Shown here piece by piece: positions 35,053 through 45,340 of a DNA stretch of 64,000 nucleotides (its first letter is position 1; each line of letters opens with the position of its first letter). The stretch is taken from the NCBI GenBank assembly GCA_963799415.1, contig CAWCXI010000015.1:94274-158273 (forward strand). Reading direction: 5' to 3'. The stretch comes from JAMXLO01 sp963799415. Its GTDB lineage: Bacteria; Pseudomonadota; Alphaproteobacteria; Acetobacterales; Acetobacteraceae. The notes under the pieces are model-generated. The model saw nothing but the letters and a program-made list of their open reading frames with translations, had not been told where the DNA came from and did no database searches. A program made the translations under genes and the position numbers.

Positions 35053-37813
35053 ATGCCTACAATCGATCAGCTCGCGCCCGCCACAGCAGCGTCCGACACC
35101 GACGAGCTACTGGTCAGCCAAAGCGGCATCGCTCGCAAGGTAACCCGGGCACAGGTTCTGGCAGGCGTTCAACCGCAGCTTGCGATCAGCTCCGGAACGC
35201 TGCTGGGCCGTATCAGCGGTGGCACGGGCACACCAGAGCAGATCATCATCGGCGCCAATCTCACCCTGATCAATGGTGGTCTGTCGGCCAATGCCACACC
35301 CTTCAATGTCGCATCGCTGACCGCTGGCGCGGTTCCCGCCGGCGGCGACCTCGTTCCGCTTGGGCAAGCTGGCAGCAACACTGCCGTGAGCTACAGTCAG
35401 TTCATGAGCGGGCTGGCCGGTATTGCCAACGTGGATATCAGCCATCTTCTGGTAACACCGACCGGCAGCAAGGCGCCTGCCAAACTTGGTGACTTCGTCG
35501 CGAACACTCTGTCATTGACCGGGGGTTCGCTGACCGGTGCACTGACGCTGGCCGCGGATCCCTCGATGTCCCAGCAGGCAGCAACGAAGCGGTATGTGGA
35601 TGCACAGATCGCGACAGCAGTACCGAAGACAGGTGGTGTTCTATCGGGCGCACTGACCCTGGCAGCCGATCCCGCGACGTCCTTGCAGGCAGCCACCAAG
35701 CAGTACGTTGATGGGCAGGTCTCCACCGCGGTACCCCGAACTGGCGGCACCCTCACAGGCGCTCTGACGTTGTCAGCCGATCCGCTAACCTCGCTGCAGG
35801 CGGCGACAAAACAGTACGCCGATACGCGCGTGTTGCGCAACGGCGACACACTCACTGGAGCACTGATACTCGCTGCGAATCCGACGGCTCCGCTGCAGGC
35901 TGCGACGAAAGGATATGTCGATACCCAGGTAGGTGCCGCATTGCCCAAGGCGGGCGGCACGCTCACCGGCGTCCTCACTCTGGCGGTTGACCCCACATTG
36001 TCGATGCAGGCAGCCACCAAGCACTATGTCGATGCGCAGGCGGCTGTATCGTTGCCAATCAGCGGTGGCACCCTCACGGGTCCACTGGCGCTGTCATCCA
36101 GTCCGACCCAACCCCTCCAGGCAGCGACGAAACAGTACGTTGATGGCCAGGTGGCCTCCGCCTTTCCCATGGCCGGTGGCACGCTTACGGGTGCGCTGAC
36201 CCTGGCAGGTGATCCCACATCGGCCCTGCAGGCGGCGACCAAGCGCTACGTGGATTCTGCCAGTGGCAGCAGTACCGGCGTCATCAATGTTCGCTCGGCT
36301 CCTTACAACGCGCAGCTCAATGGCGTCACGGACGACACCGCCGCATTCGCGGCTGCTTACAAAGCAGCTGGGGCGGGCGCGGTCATTCACGTGCCGAACG
36401 GCGTCACGGTGCTGCAGCCTCCGTCCAGCTGGGGTATCTCCGTGACCAAGCGAGTCAAGTGGATCGTCGACGGGTACTTTACTGCCCGACGGCACGCCGC
36501 TCGCGGATGCAATTCCAGGTGGCGGCAGCCCAGCAAGCAATTATTTGCCTGGGATCGTCGTTGGAAACAGTTCAATCAGCGTCGAGGTCTCGCAGAACGG
36601 TTCCCAGCCCACAGACTTCGCGGTGGCCCATTCGTCCTACATCGTCAACCACAGCGGTGGACCAACCGGCGGTGCCGTCATTGCAAATACCCGCAATGAC
36701 ACGATTATATACAACAGCCCTGGCAATTTCGTCTGGGGTGGCATCGACAGATTGCTTTGGTGCGGCACACAGACTCCGGGCGGCGCTCCTGCCGCCGAGC
36801 ACGTCGGGCGCTACGTCCAGACGATCAGGCAAAATGTCGGCCTGGATTCGTCGGGCAAGGCCTTGCCTCAGCCCAATCTCTGGGCCGGGTGCTTCGAATA
36901 CCGGGACACCACCGGCCAGCCATCCAGCATGGCGGCTTCTTCAATAACCATAGAGATGGACTGGTTCGGCAATGGTCCGGACGACGGTGGCCAGCGTCAG
37001 ATCCAGTCTCTAGTCATCGGACAGCACAACACATCAGGCGCGCCTGTTGAGGTCAGCACGATCATAGGCGTCTATCTGGACGCAGGATGCACAGGTCATG
37101 TCTACCGGGTCTTCAACGTCAATGTGCCATTCTCGACATCGGTGCTCGACACCACCGGCGCCCAACAGATGGCGGGAGCGGCAGCGATCCGCATGGCCGC
37201 TGGGCACGCGATCGCCTTTGAACCAACCAATAGCTGTCGGCTCGCGTACGACAACATCACGAATACACTTCGCTGGAACCAGGGAGCACTCTCCTATCCG
37301 GTCGGCAAGGGAATCGCGGTTGGCTGGCAGACCGTCTATGCCAGCAGTGCAACTCTGCCAGCCTATATGTCTGGCAATATCGTCTTTCTGATCGGCGGCT
37401 CGCCTTACACGATTACACTGCCCGCAACAAACAGCGTCGCAGCCGGCACTGGATTCACGTTCTCAGTGCTCGGCTTGGCCAATGTCAATATAACGGTGAC
37501 AGGCAGCGACACTATCGACAACGGCCCCGTTATACTGCGCCCCAACGATCGCTATCACGTCGTATCTGACGGCACGTCGGCTTGGCGCGAAGTATTCCGC
37601 ACGAATTCGGTGAACCCGCACTTTTCCGGACCTCCCGTGCTCCCGTCGTACACGGTGTCGACGCTGCCCATCTCTCCGGGCGCAGGAGCGAAAGCCTTTA
37701 CCAGCAATGGCCGCAAGCCGAGTGAAAACATCGGCGCCGGTACCGGCGTCGAGGTCTTCTACGACGGCAGCCATTGGGTCTCGGTATGCAGTGGCTCGCA
37801 GGTTGCAGCATGA
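35053..37813 (+). CDS. Tail fibre protein with tandem repeats (frameshifted)
   Basis: N-terminal attachment module (MPTIDQLAPATAASDTDELL) with a LLGRISGGTG motif, seven tandem ~36-residue repeats of the form GGTLTGALTLAADP..LQAATKQYVD, then a pectate-lyase-like linker (GVTDDTAAFAAAYKAAGAGA) and a ~420-residue C-terminal domain that continues in the next frame (LPDGTPLADAIPGG onward). One extra base near 36483 breaks the frame; otherwise the product would be ~919 residues. The repeats form an extended trimeric shaft and the C-terminal region binds receptor, by analogy. Confidence 0.7.
35517..36255 (+). repeat. Seven tandem ~108-base repeats in the fibre gene
   Basis: Imperfect in-frame repeats, each coding GGxLTGALxLAADPxxxLQAATKxYVDxQVxxA. 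Divergence among copies shows they are old; repeat number is expected to vary by recombination and to change fibre length. Confidence 0.85.
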
Positions 37814-37861
37814 ACCGGGAAGATTGCCGAATCCAAATCAGCCGCAGCGCAGGATGATGCG

Positions 37862-39430
37862 ATGCCGACGATTTCACAGTTGCCCGTTGCCGCAGAAGTC
37901 ACTGCCGCCGATGAAATCCCTATTAGTCAGGTTGGAGTGACACATTCGGCCAGCATCGGCACACTGCTGGCAAGCACACAGCCGGCCATCATCAGCGATC
38001 AAGGTACCTTGCTGGGCCGCATCAGCCTTGGGGCCGGGGGTCCGGAAACAGTCACCGTCGGCGCGGGGCTGCAGCTGAACGGCGGAACGTTGGCCGCATC
38101 CGCATTCAATCCTTCAGGCCTGCCCCAACGAACCACGTTGTCAATGTCGGACAACGCGATGCTGAACAGCAATGGCATGCTCGCACAGCTGCCACTGTCG
38201 TCGCTGCGAGGCCTGTTCTCCGCGGGCACGAATATCAGCATTGATGGCACCGGCATAATCTCTTCGACGGTAACGACCGGCGGCACGTCAAATACCTACA
38301 GCATCACGAGCCTGGTACCGGTAACGAGTATTGCCAGCAGCGATCTGGTCGGCATCAGCCAGGGTGGCACGGATCACACCATCACTTACACGAACCTGCT
38401 CGACGGCCTGACCATCGATTTGGCACAGCCAGCGGTTCCCGCGAGCGATACCGATACGCTGTGGGTAGCACAAGGCAGCAGCACCATGCTGCGGCAGACA
38501 TTCGCGGCGATCTGGTCATGGCTGACGTCGAAGCAGCCAACCTACAAGCTTCCGGTGGTGGAGATTATCGCGAATACCAATCTTGATGGCACAATCCACA
38601 ATGGTCGGATTCTGATCTGCAGCCAGCCCGTCACGCTGACGCCGGTACCGCCGAACATGGGCAGCGGCTTTTACTGCGACATAGTCAACCTGAGCACCGG
38701 AAATGTCACGCTCGGTTCCGGCATCATCACGTCGTCGGGTTCGACCTCGCTGCTGAGCGGGCAGGCCGCCACCGTGCGCGTCGCCGCATACTCCGGCGGC
38801 ACAGTCGTCTTCGCCTCGCTTGCCGCGAGCAGCGCCGGTGGCGGCTCCACGCTGGCAATACCTGGTCAGGTCACCGGCCTCAGCGTCAGCAATCCAACGT
38901 CGAGCGGCGTCACGCTCAACTGGTCGGCGCCAAGTACCGGGGGCGCCGTCAGCAGCTACACCGTCCAGTATCGCGTCACGGGAACCACGACCTGGTCTAC
39001 CTTCGCGACCGGCGTCACTGCCACAAATGCGTCGGTGACAGGGCTCGCTGCGTCAACAGCATATGACTTCCAGGTGTACGCACTGAATGGCGGCGACTCT
39101 GGCCCGCCCTCGCCGACGGCCAGCACCAGAACAACAGGCAGCGTCATCTCAGTCACCTGGAACATGGTGCCGGCAGGTCCCTACACGCACGGTGTCGGAT
39201 CGATAGGTGTGAATGCACATATCAATCCTGCCACTGCCGGAGTTCAGTTCGGCTTCTCGCTCTCCGCAACAGTGCCTCCCTCGAGCTGGGCTGTAGCTAA
39301 TTTCGTAAACACCGATTTGTGGGGCTCCTATGTCTCGACGCCGGCTTCGGCTGGCACATGGTACGGCTGGGTCGAAGGCACCGATGGCAGTACGCCGACA
39401 GTATATCCGACGCCGTTCACGGTAACCTGA
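37862..39430 (+). CDS. Second tail fibre protein with fibronectin type III domain
   Basis: 522 residues. The N-terminal ~90 residues (MPTISQLPVAAEVTAADEI, GTLLGRISLGAGGPE) are paralogous to the N-terminus of the repeat fibre, so both probably attach to the same site. Residues ~345-430 are a fibronectin III domain (PGQVTGLSVSNPTSSGVTLN; TSSTAYDFQVYALN-like end) and a ~90-residue C-terminal beta domain follows. Confidence 0.7.
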   Translation: MPTISQLPVAAEVTAADEIPISQVGVTHSASIGTLLASTQPAIISDQGTLLGRISLGAGGPETVTVGAGLQLNGGTLAASAFNPSGLPQRTTLSMSDNAMLNSNGMLAQLPLSSLRGLFSAGTNISIDGTGIISSTVTTGGTSNTYSITSLVPVTSIASSDLVGISQGGTDHTITYTNLLDGLTIDLAQPAVPASDTDTLWVAQGSSTMLRQTFAAIWSWLTSKQPTYKLPVVEIIANTNLDGTIHNGRILICSQPVTLTPVPPNMGSGFYCDIVNLSTGNVTLGSGIITSSGSTSLLSGQAATVRVAAYSGGTVVFASLAASSAGGGSTLAIPGQVTGLSVSNPTSSGVTLNWSAPSTGGAVSSYTVQYRVTGTTTWSTFATGVTATNASVTGLAASTAYDFQVYALNGGDSGPPSPTASTRTTGSVISVTWNMVPAGPYTHGVGSIGVNAHINPATAGVQFGFSLSATVPPSSWAVANFVNTDLWGSYVSTPASAGTWYGWVEGTDGSTPTVYPTPFTVT

Positions 39431-39431
39431 C

Positions 39432-41513
39432 ATGAGCGTTGCGTTCGTCGCTTCGGGCCGGCCGATGAGTATCGGCGGCGCACGTGTGGCGCTTTGGCGA
39501 ACTCTCCGCAGTGGTTCGTCCGCATCAGGTGATGGCACAGTGAGCGGGCCCCGGCCGAGCGCGATCAGCGATCTGTCCGGCTGGTGGGATGCGAGCGATA
39601 CATCGGCTGCTCTCGGCATTACCGGGACGCCGATTTCCGGTTGGAACAGCTCGGTCGCCATCCAGTCGGACAAGTCAGGACACGGCACCCCGATGGTTCC
39701 GTATTCTTTCGGCACCGCGGGTGGACTACCAACGGCAACACCTCGACTGTCCGGCTTGCTTGGCGGGTTGGGACGCGTCGCCGGCGGATCCGGAACACTT
39801 GCTCCTGCGCTCGATGCGGACCAGGGCTTCCAGGTGGCCAATGTGCCATTCCAGTCGAGCGCAGCCTGGACCCGTTACCTTGTCTGGTCCAGGCCGAACT
39901 GGCGACAGAACTCCGGTCGCGACACCAATCCGATCGCACTGGTGACCTCCGGTAGCACGCGCGTTCTGCAGGCTGACAGCGCGTCCGGATCGAACCGGTT
40001 GCTGCTGTTTCCTGGTATTGCCGAGACCGTACTCACCACAACACTGACCCGGCGCCACACCCACTCGATCATCCTGCGCAACCGCCCTGGCATCGGCGTC
40101 GACATTTGGCTGGATGGCACATTCGTGGTGGGCGGCGTCGGCAACCCGATATCGTCCAGCGCGGCGAAGCCGATGGTGCTGTTGCACGACACGACCGTGC
40201 TGGGCAGCGCGCAATGCTGGCTGCATGAAGCGGCGACGTGGGAAAGCGCACTCGCTGATGCGGAAGTGACCACCCTGCTGCAATGCGCCGCGCGCTGGGT
40301 GCGTGGTTCGCGCCGAGGGATGAGCCTGTTGGTCAACGGTCAGTCGAATGCCATCAACTACGCAATCAATGACGGCGCCGCACAGCTTATCGTTCAGGGT
40401 ATCGCCTGGTATCTGGGTGCGCTAGCCTATAATGTCGTGGCGAATGCCAACTCGACCGGCTACACGATGATGGCCGGCCATGGTCTCTATCCCGCGGTGG
40501 ACGGGATCTATATTGGCAGTTTCGTCAACAATCCAAATGACGGATCGAACCCTGCCACCTGGCAGCTTGGTGCCGACGGCCTCGCGACGCAGTCAGCCAT
40601 CAATGCACTGACTGAGGAAGACCAGCAGGACATCTGTGCACTGCTATGGCCGTGGAGCGAGACGGACAGCCTGCGCGACTACAGCGAAAAGGCCACCTTC
40701 CTGGCGGCCGCCGAACGTTTCCTGTCGCTCGAACGCGGCCTGCTCGGTCGCTCCGCGGAGAGTCTTCCGCTGATCTGGTGGAATGCGATTCCATATGGCA
40801 TGGCCGGCGGGATGCAGATGCATCGCGAGGTCGTTGCGGCAATTGCAGCCGATTCGGCGCAGAACGTCGTCATCGGAAATCCTCAGACAAGCGACAGCAA
40901 TCCCCGAGGATCCTCCTGGGACCCGACAACAGGTATCGCCACCGGTGGCGACTCAGCGCATCGCGACAGCACGGACAATCAGCGCTTCGCCCAGCTGGCC
41001 GTGCCAATAGCAGCACGCGCCATCCTGGCGAGCAGCGGAGGAGATTCACTGAATGCGATACCAGCCGGTCTGCCGATCAATGGTGGTCCCAAGATCGTGC
41101 ATGCATATCGACAAAGCAGCACCACATTGGTTCTGACGATCCAGCACGACGCCGGCAACGATCTGATCGTACCTCTGCAGGCAGTGACTGGAGTAGGTTT
41201 CTGCGTGATGGACGGTGGTTCAACCGCAAGTCCGGGAACTGTCGTGCCAGCCGCCGCCTGCGCGCGCACCGACGCCACACATCTGACAATCACGCTCGCG
41301 CAGCCGCTCCGAAATCCCAGTGCGTCCTGTAACCTCTACTATCCGTATGGCAATGTCACGATCGGCCGCGGCAATACGGTGACCGACAATTTCTCGACGC
41401 TGGCCCCTCCACCTGGGTGGGACATCGTCAGCGATCTCGGTAGCAACTGGCGCTGGTCCTTCCCGTTGGCAGCAACGACAGTTCCTGTCGCGCTCAGCGA
41501 CACCCCCGGTTGA
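39432..41513 (+). CDS. Virion protein with LamG-like and SGNH esterase domains
   Basis: 693 residues. A LamG-like concanavalin fold at ~45-290 (ISDLSGWWDASDTSAALGI) is followed by an SGNH/sialate-O-acetylesterase-like segment with the nucleophile motif LLVNGQSNAIN (~residue 305) and a late GDSAHRDSTDNQRF that can supply the catalytic Asp/His. Probably a virion-bound esterase that removes O-acetyl groups from surface polysaccharide. Starts two bases after the second fibre. Confidence 0.65.
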   Translation: MSVAFVASGRPMSIGGARVALWRTLRSGSSASGDGTVSGPRPSAISDLSGWWDASDTSAALGITGTPISGWNSSVAIQSDKSGHGTPMVPYSFGTAGGLPTATPRLSGLLGGLGRVAGGSGTLAPALDADQGFQVANVPFQSSAAWTRYLVWSRPNWRQNSGRDTNPIALVTSGSTRVLQADSASGSNRLLLFPGIAETVLTTTLTRRHTHSIILRNRPGIGVDIWLDGTFVVGGVGNPISSSAAKPMVLLHDTTVLGSAQCWLHEAATWESALADAEVTTLLQCAARWVRGSRRGMSLLVNGQSNAINYAINDGAAQLIVQGIAWYLGALAYNVVANANSTGYTMMAGHGLYPAVDGIYIGSFVNNPNDGSNPATWQLGADGLATQSAINALTEEDQQDICALLWPWSETDSLRDYSEKATFLAAAERFLSLERGLLGRSAESLPLIWWNAIPYGMAGGMQMHREVVAAIAADSAQNVVIGNPQTSDSNPRGSSWDPTTGIATGGDSAHRDSTDNQRFAQLAVPIAARAILASSGGDSLNAIPAGLPINGGPKIVHAYRQSSTTLVLTIQHDAGNDLIVPLQAVTGVGFCVMDGGSTASPGTVVPAAACARTDATHLTITLAQPLRNPSASCNLYYPYGNVTIGRGNTVTDNFSTLAPPPGWDIVSDLGSNWRWSFPLAATTVPVALSDTPG

Positions 41514-41518
41514 ACATC

Positions 41519-42064
41519 ATGAGCAACTTTGATCGAATGTTCGAGATTGTCGCTGGCCACGAGGGAGACTTCACTGCCGACCCCGCCGACCCAGGCAACT
41601 GGACAGGTGGAATGGTCGGTGCCGGAACCTGTCGAGGAACCAGGTTCGGTATCAGCGCCGCGGCGTACCCCGACCTTGATATCGTCGCTCTCTCTCTCGA
41701 TGCTGCCAAGGCTCTTTACCAACGCGACTATTGGCAACGGATTGCGGGGGATCTCTTGCCGGCGGCGCTCGCTCTGCTGGTGTTCGACGCTGCAATCAAC
41801 AGTGGCACCAATCGAGCGGCACACTGGCTGCAACTGGTCGCTCAAGTGCCGCAGGATGGCGTGATCGGTGAGCAGACCCTGCACGCCATCGGTCGGACTG
41901 CCGCAAGACAAGGTGGGGTCGTCGACCTCTGTTCCGAGTTCCTGGCGTTACGGCTGGCCTTCATGACGTCGCTGCCGACCTGGAAGACCTTCGGCATCGG
42001 CTGGGCTCGGCGCCTTTGCAGGCTGCCGTACGAGGCAGCGGACGCGGGCTACCTCGACCGATAA
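41519..42064 (+). CDS. Phage endolysin / glycoside hydrolase family 108-like
   Basis: 181 residues. The N-terminus FEIVAGHEGDFTADPADPGN has the catalytic Glu of the EGG(Y/F)-type motif in slightly altered form (EGDF), followed by GTRFGISAAAYP and a C-terminal peptidoglycan-binding-like half. It cleaves peptidoglycan for lysis. No signal peptide or membrane helix is present and no holin is recognised beside it. Last gene of the phage cluster, convergent with dnaE2. Confidence 0.8.
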   Translation: MSNFDRMFEIVAGHEGDFTADPADPGNWTGGMVGAGTCRGTRFGISAAAYPDLDIVALSLDAAKALYQRDYWQRIAGDLLPAALALLVFDAAINSGTNRAAHWLQLVAQVPQDGVIGEQTLHAIGRTAARQGGVVDLCSEFLALRLAFMTSLPTWKTFGIGWARRLCRLPYEAADAGYLDR

Positions 42065-42075
42065 TCCGGCGGGCC

Positions 42076-42113
42076 CAATGGGAAGCGGGCTCAATGGGAA
42101 GCGGGATCAATGG
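42076..42113. repeat. Short tandem repeat (16-base unit, ~2.4 copies)
   Basis: CAATGGGAAGCGGGCT, CAATGGGAAGCGGGAT, then CAATGG. It bridges the end of the phage cluster and the last codon and stop of dnaE2; possibly a junction scar. Confidence 0.75.
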
Positions 42114-45100
42114 AAGTCGCGGGACCGAGGGAAAATCCGCTCTCGACGCGGATGACCGGGACTTCGCATCGGCAGCGTCCCCGCACTCGCTGGTGCCTCG
42201 ACGATCCGGGCCATCATGGCGCTGCGGTCGTCCAACCGATCGGCGATGACATGGATGATGCCCTCCGGGCTGCGTTGCAGACGACCGGTTACCTGCAGCA
42301 GGCTGCTGCCCATCACGGCGCGGCGGAACCGGTCCAACAGGCTGGACCAGACCACGATATTCGCGATGCCGGTCTCATCCTCAATGGTGCAAAACACCAC
42401 ATTGCCATTGCCTGGCCGCTGACGCACCAGCACCACGCCGGCGACGGAGAGCCGGGCACCATCGGCCAGCACCACGACCTGGGCACAGCTCAGAACACCT
42501 TCACCGCTGAACAACGTGCGCAGGAAACGCATCGGGTGTGACTTCAGCGACAGACCGGCGGTCTGATAGTCGGTAATGACGTGCTCGCCCGTCATCATGA
42601 CGGGCAGCGGCACATGATGAATCGCAACCGGCTGGTGGGCAAACAGAGGCAGCTCCGCCAAGTCCGACAGGCCGCGCACCTGCCACAGCGCGGCACGTCG
42701 ATCGAGTTTTTGACTCCGCAGCGCGTCTGCTTCCGCCAGCAGCACAAGAGCGGCACGGGGAAGTCCGACGCGCACCAGTGCAGAAAATCCCACAGAAGAA
42801 TCCTTCCCCTCCCCTGGCGGGAGGGGGCCGGGGGGAGGGGGCTGTGCCCGTTTCCTCTTCTCGCGCGCCTCGACCAGCCGTTCCGCCCATTCCTGCGAAA
42901 AGCCAGTGATCAGGCGGAAACCAAGACGCAACGCCCCCTCTTCCAGCGTACAGTCCCATGCGCTGGTGGCCACATCGATCGGCCGCACCTCCACCCCATG
43001 CTCGCGCGCATCGCGCACGATCTGCGCCGGCGCATAGAACCCCATCGGCTGCGAGTTCAGCAACGCGCAGGCGAACGCCGCCGGATGATGGCACTTCAGC
43101 CAAGACGAAACATAGACCAGCAGAGCGAAGCTGGCAGCATGGCTTTCCGGGAAACCGTAAGTGCCAAAGCCTTCGATCTGGTGGAAGCAGCGCTCAGAAA
43201 AATCCTGCGTATAGCCGCGTGCCGTCATCCCAGTGACCATCTTCTCAAAGAAGCGATGGATGGTGCCTGTGTTGCGGAAAGTCGCCATCGAGCGGCGAAG
43301 CTGATTGGCTTCCTCCGGTGTGAACTTCGCCGCATCGATGGCAATGCGCATCGCCTGTTCCTGGAACAGCGGCACACCCAACGTCCTGCCCAACACCTGC
43401 TCCAGTTCATTGGCTGAACCGGATTCAGGAGCGGGTGACGGCAGCTCCACTTTCTCCAGTCCCTGCCGCCGACGCAGATACGGATGCACCATATCGCCCT
43501 GGATCGGCCCAGGACGAACGATCGCCACCTCGATCACCAGATCGTAGAATTTGCGCGGCCGCAGCCGCGGCAGCATGTTGATCTGCGCTCGTGATTCCAC
43601 CTGGAACACGCCGATCGAATCCCCTCGGCACAGCATATCATAAACGGCGGTGTCTTCCGTCGGCACCTCAGCCAGGTTCTTGATCCCCAGCATCTCGAAC
43701 GCCTTCCTGATGCAGGTCAGCATCCCCAGCGCCAGCACATCGACCTTCATGATGCCCAGCCGGTCGATGTCGTCCTTGTCCCACTCGATGAAGGTTCGCT
43801 TGTCCATTGCGGCGCGGCCGATCGGCACCGTCTCGTCCAACCTTCCGCGCGTCAGCACGAAGCCACCGACATGCTGCGACAGATGACGCGGCAGTCCCAC
43901 CAATTGTCGCGCCAGCTCGACCGAACGGCGAAGAACGAAGCTCGTCGGATCAAGGCCAATCTCGGTCAGACACTCATCCGACCACAATCCCTCCCCCGCA
44001 TGCCATGACTGCGCGGACAGCGCGGCTGTGGCGTCCTCCGACAGCCCCATCACCTTGCCCACCTCGCGGATTGCCCGCTTCGGCCGGTAGTGAATCACCG
44101 TTGCAGCGATGCCGGCGCGTTCGCGGCCATAGCGCTCGTAGATGTACTGGATGACCTCCTCGCGCCGCTCGTGTTCGAAATCCACATCGATGTCCGGCGG
44201 CTCGCGCCGCTCGGTGGAAATGAAGCGCTCGAACAGCAGATTGATCTGCGCCGGATCGACCGCGGTGATATGCAGGCAATAGCACACAGCGGAATTGGCC
44301 GCCGAACCGCGGCCCTGGCAAAGAATGCCTCGGTTGACGGCGTAGCGCACGATGTCGTGCACCGTCAGGAAATACCGCGCGTAGTTGAGCTGAGCGATGA
44401 TGCGCAATTCTTTGTCGATGGCATCGCGCACGTCCTGCGGGATGCCATCGGGATAGCGCACCGCGGCGCCTTGCCAAGTCAGGTTGGCAAGGTGCTCATC
44501 CGGCGTCTGGCCGGGCGGAATCGGTTCGTCGGGATATTCATAGGCGAGTTCCCCGAGCGAGAAGCCGCAGCGCTCAACGATGTCTTCCGTGCGCCGCACC
44601 GCCTCGGGGTATTCGCGAAACAGGCGCTCTATTTCCCGTGGTGATTTCAGATGCCTCTCGGCATTTGGTTGCAGCGCGAGGCCCGCCTGATCGATGCGGC
44701 AGCCGAGACGGATGCAGGTCATCACGTCCTGTAGCGGACGCCGGTCAGGCAGGTGATAGAGAACGTCGTTGGTCGCCACCATCGGCAATGGCAACTTTGC
44801 CATCACACGCAGACGGCTGGCATCATCGCCGCGATAGCGTCGGCTGGCGGCAAGATACGCCCGGCCGCGAAAATCCGCTTTCAGGCGCTGAAGATTTTCC
44901 TGAAATGCGCCATCCAGCCGATCCGGTGCGACAGCAAGCAAAATCTGTCCGTCGCCATGCTCCAGCAGGTCGGCGTAATGCAGGAAGCAGCGGTTGGTGG
45001 CCTTCGCGGCATCGCCAGTGTCGCCATGCGGCACGCGCCCCTTGCCGACGGTGAGCATACGCGTCAGCCGCCCCCACGCCGCCCGATCCCGCGGGTAGCA

Positions 45101-45331
45101 GAGCAGATCCGGCGTATCGTCGCGGAATGCCAGGCGCGCACCCACCACCAGACGGATGCCGACATCCTTCGCTGCATCCCACATCCGCACCACCCCAGCC
45201 ACACTGTTGAGATCGGTGACACTGATGGCGGAAATCCCCAGCACCGACGCGGTGGCCGCAAGCTCCTCCGGCGACGAAGCCCCGCGCAGGAAGGAGAAAG
45301 CGCTCGCCACCTGAAGCTCGGCATAACGCAC
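42107..45331 (-). CDS. dnaE2: Error-prone DNA polymerase DnaE2
   Basis: C-family polymerase for translesion synthesis. 1074 residues: PHP domain (RYAELQVASAFSFLRGASSP), polymerase palm with PPDIDVDFEHERREEVIQYI carrying catalytic Asp residues, the HVGGFVLT block and a C-terminal OB fold (GVVLVRQRPGNGNVVFCTIE). Partner of ImuA/ImuB, encoded just upstream; normally LexA-controlled. Odd: residues ~829-848 (AQPPPPGPLPPGEGKD) are a translated GC-rich repeat inserted where family members have a short loop. Confidence 0.93.
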   Translation of the reverse strand: MRYAELQVASAFSFLRGASSPEELAATASVLGISAISVTDLNSVAGVVRMWDAAKDVGIRLVVGARLAFRDDTPDLLCYPRDRAAWGRLTRMLTVGKGRVPHGDTGDAAKATNRCFLHYADLLEHGDGQILLAVAPDRLDGAFQENLQRLKADFRGRAYLAASRRYRGDDASRLRVMAKLPLPMVATNDVLYHLPDRRPLQDVMTCIRLGCRIDQAGLALQPNAERHLKSPREIERLFREYPEAVRRTEDIVERCGFSLGELAYEYPDEPIPPGQTPDEHLANLTWQGAAVRYPDGIPQDVRDAIDKELRIIAQLNYARYFLTVHDIVRYAVNRGILCQGRGSAANSAVCYCLHITAVDPAQINLLFERFISTERREPPDIDVDFEHERREEVIQYIYERYGRERAGIAATVIHYRPKRAIREVGKVMGLSEDATAALSAQSWHAGEGLWSDECLTEIGLDPTSFVLRRSVELARQLVGLPRHLSQHVGGFVLTRGRLDETVPIGRAAMDKRTFIEWDKDDIDRLGIMKVDVLALGMLTCIRKAFEMLGIKNLAEVPTEDTAVYDMLCRGDSIGVFQVESRAQINMLPRLRPRKFYDLVIEVAIVRPGPIQGDMVHPYLRRRQGLEKVELPSPAPESGSANELEQVLGRTLGVPLFQEQAMRIAIDAAKFTPEEANQLRRSMATFRNTGTIHRFFEKMVTGMTARGYTQDFSERCFHQIEGFGTYGFPESHAASFALLVYVSSWLKCHHPAAFACALLNSQPMGFYAPAQIVRDAREHGVEVRPIDVATSAWDCTLEEGALRLGFRLITGFSQEWAERLVEAREKRKRAQPPPPGPLPPGEGKDSSVGFSALVRVGLPRAALVLLAEADALRSQKLDRRAALWQVRGLSDLAELPLFAHQPVAIHHVPLPVMMTGEHVITDYQTAGLSLKSHPMRFLRTLFSGEGVLSCAQVVVLADGARLSVAGVVLVRQRPGNGNVVFCTIEDETGIANIVVWSSLLDRFRRAVMGSSLLQVTGRLQRSPEGIIHVIADRLDDRSAMMARIVEAPASAGTLPMRSPGHPRRERIFPRSRDFH
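42804..42854. repeat. Dispersed GC-rich palindromic repeat inside dnaE2
   Basis: CTGGCGGGAGGGGGCCGGGG-type palindrome followed by CTGTGCCCGTTTC. The same sequence, including the GAAACGGGCACAG flank, occurs in reverse orientation at 45385-45436. Translated in dnaE2 as PPPPGPLPPGEG. Confidence 0.8.
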
Positions 45332-45340
45332 GCCCTACCC

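Noticed and set aside
35517..36255. Regular repeats reminiscent of a CRISPR array
   Set aside because: Repeat units are ~108 bases, imperfect, in frame and encode a fibre shaft motif; there are no constant short repeats with unique spacers and no cas genes.
17306..42064. Tailocin (headless contractile bacteriocin)
   Set aside because: Terminase, portal, scaffold-like and capsid genes are present, so a head is encoded.
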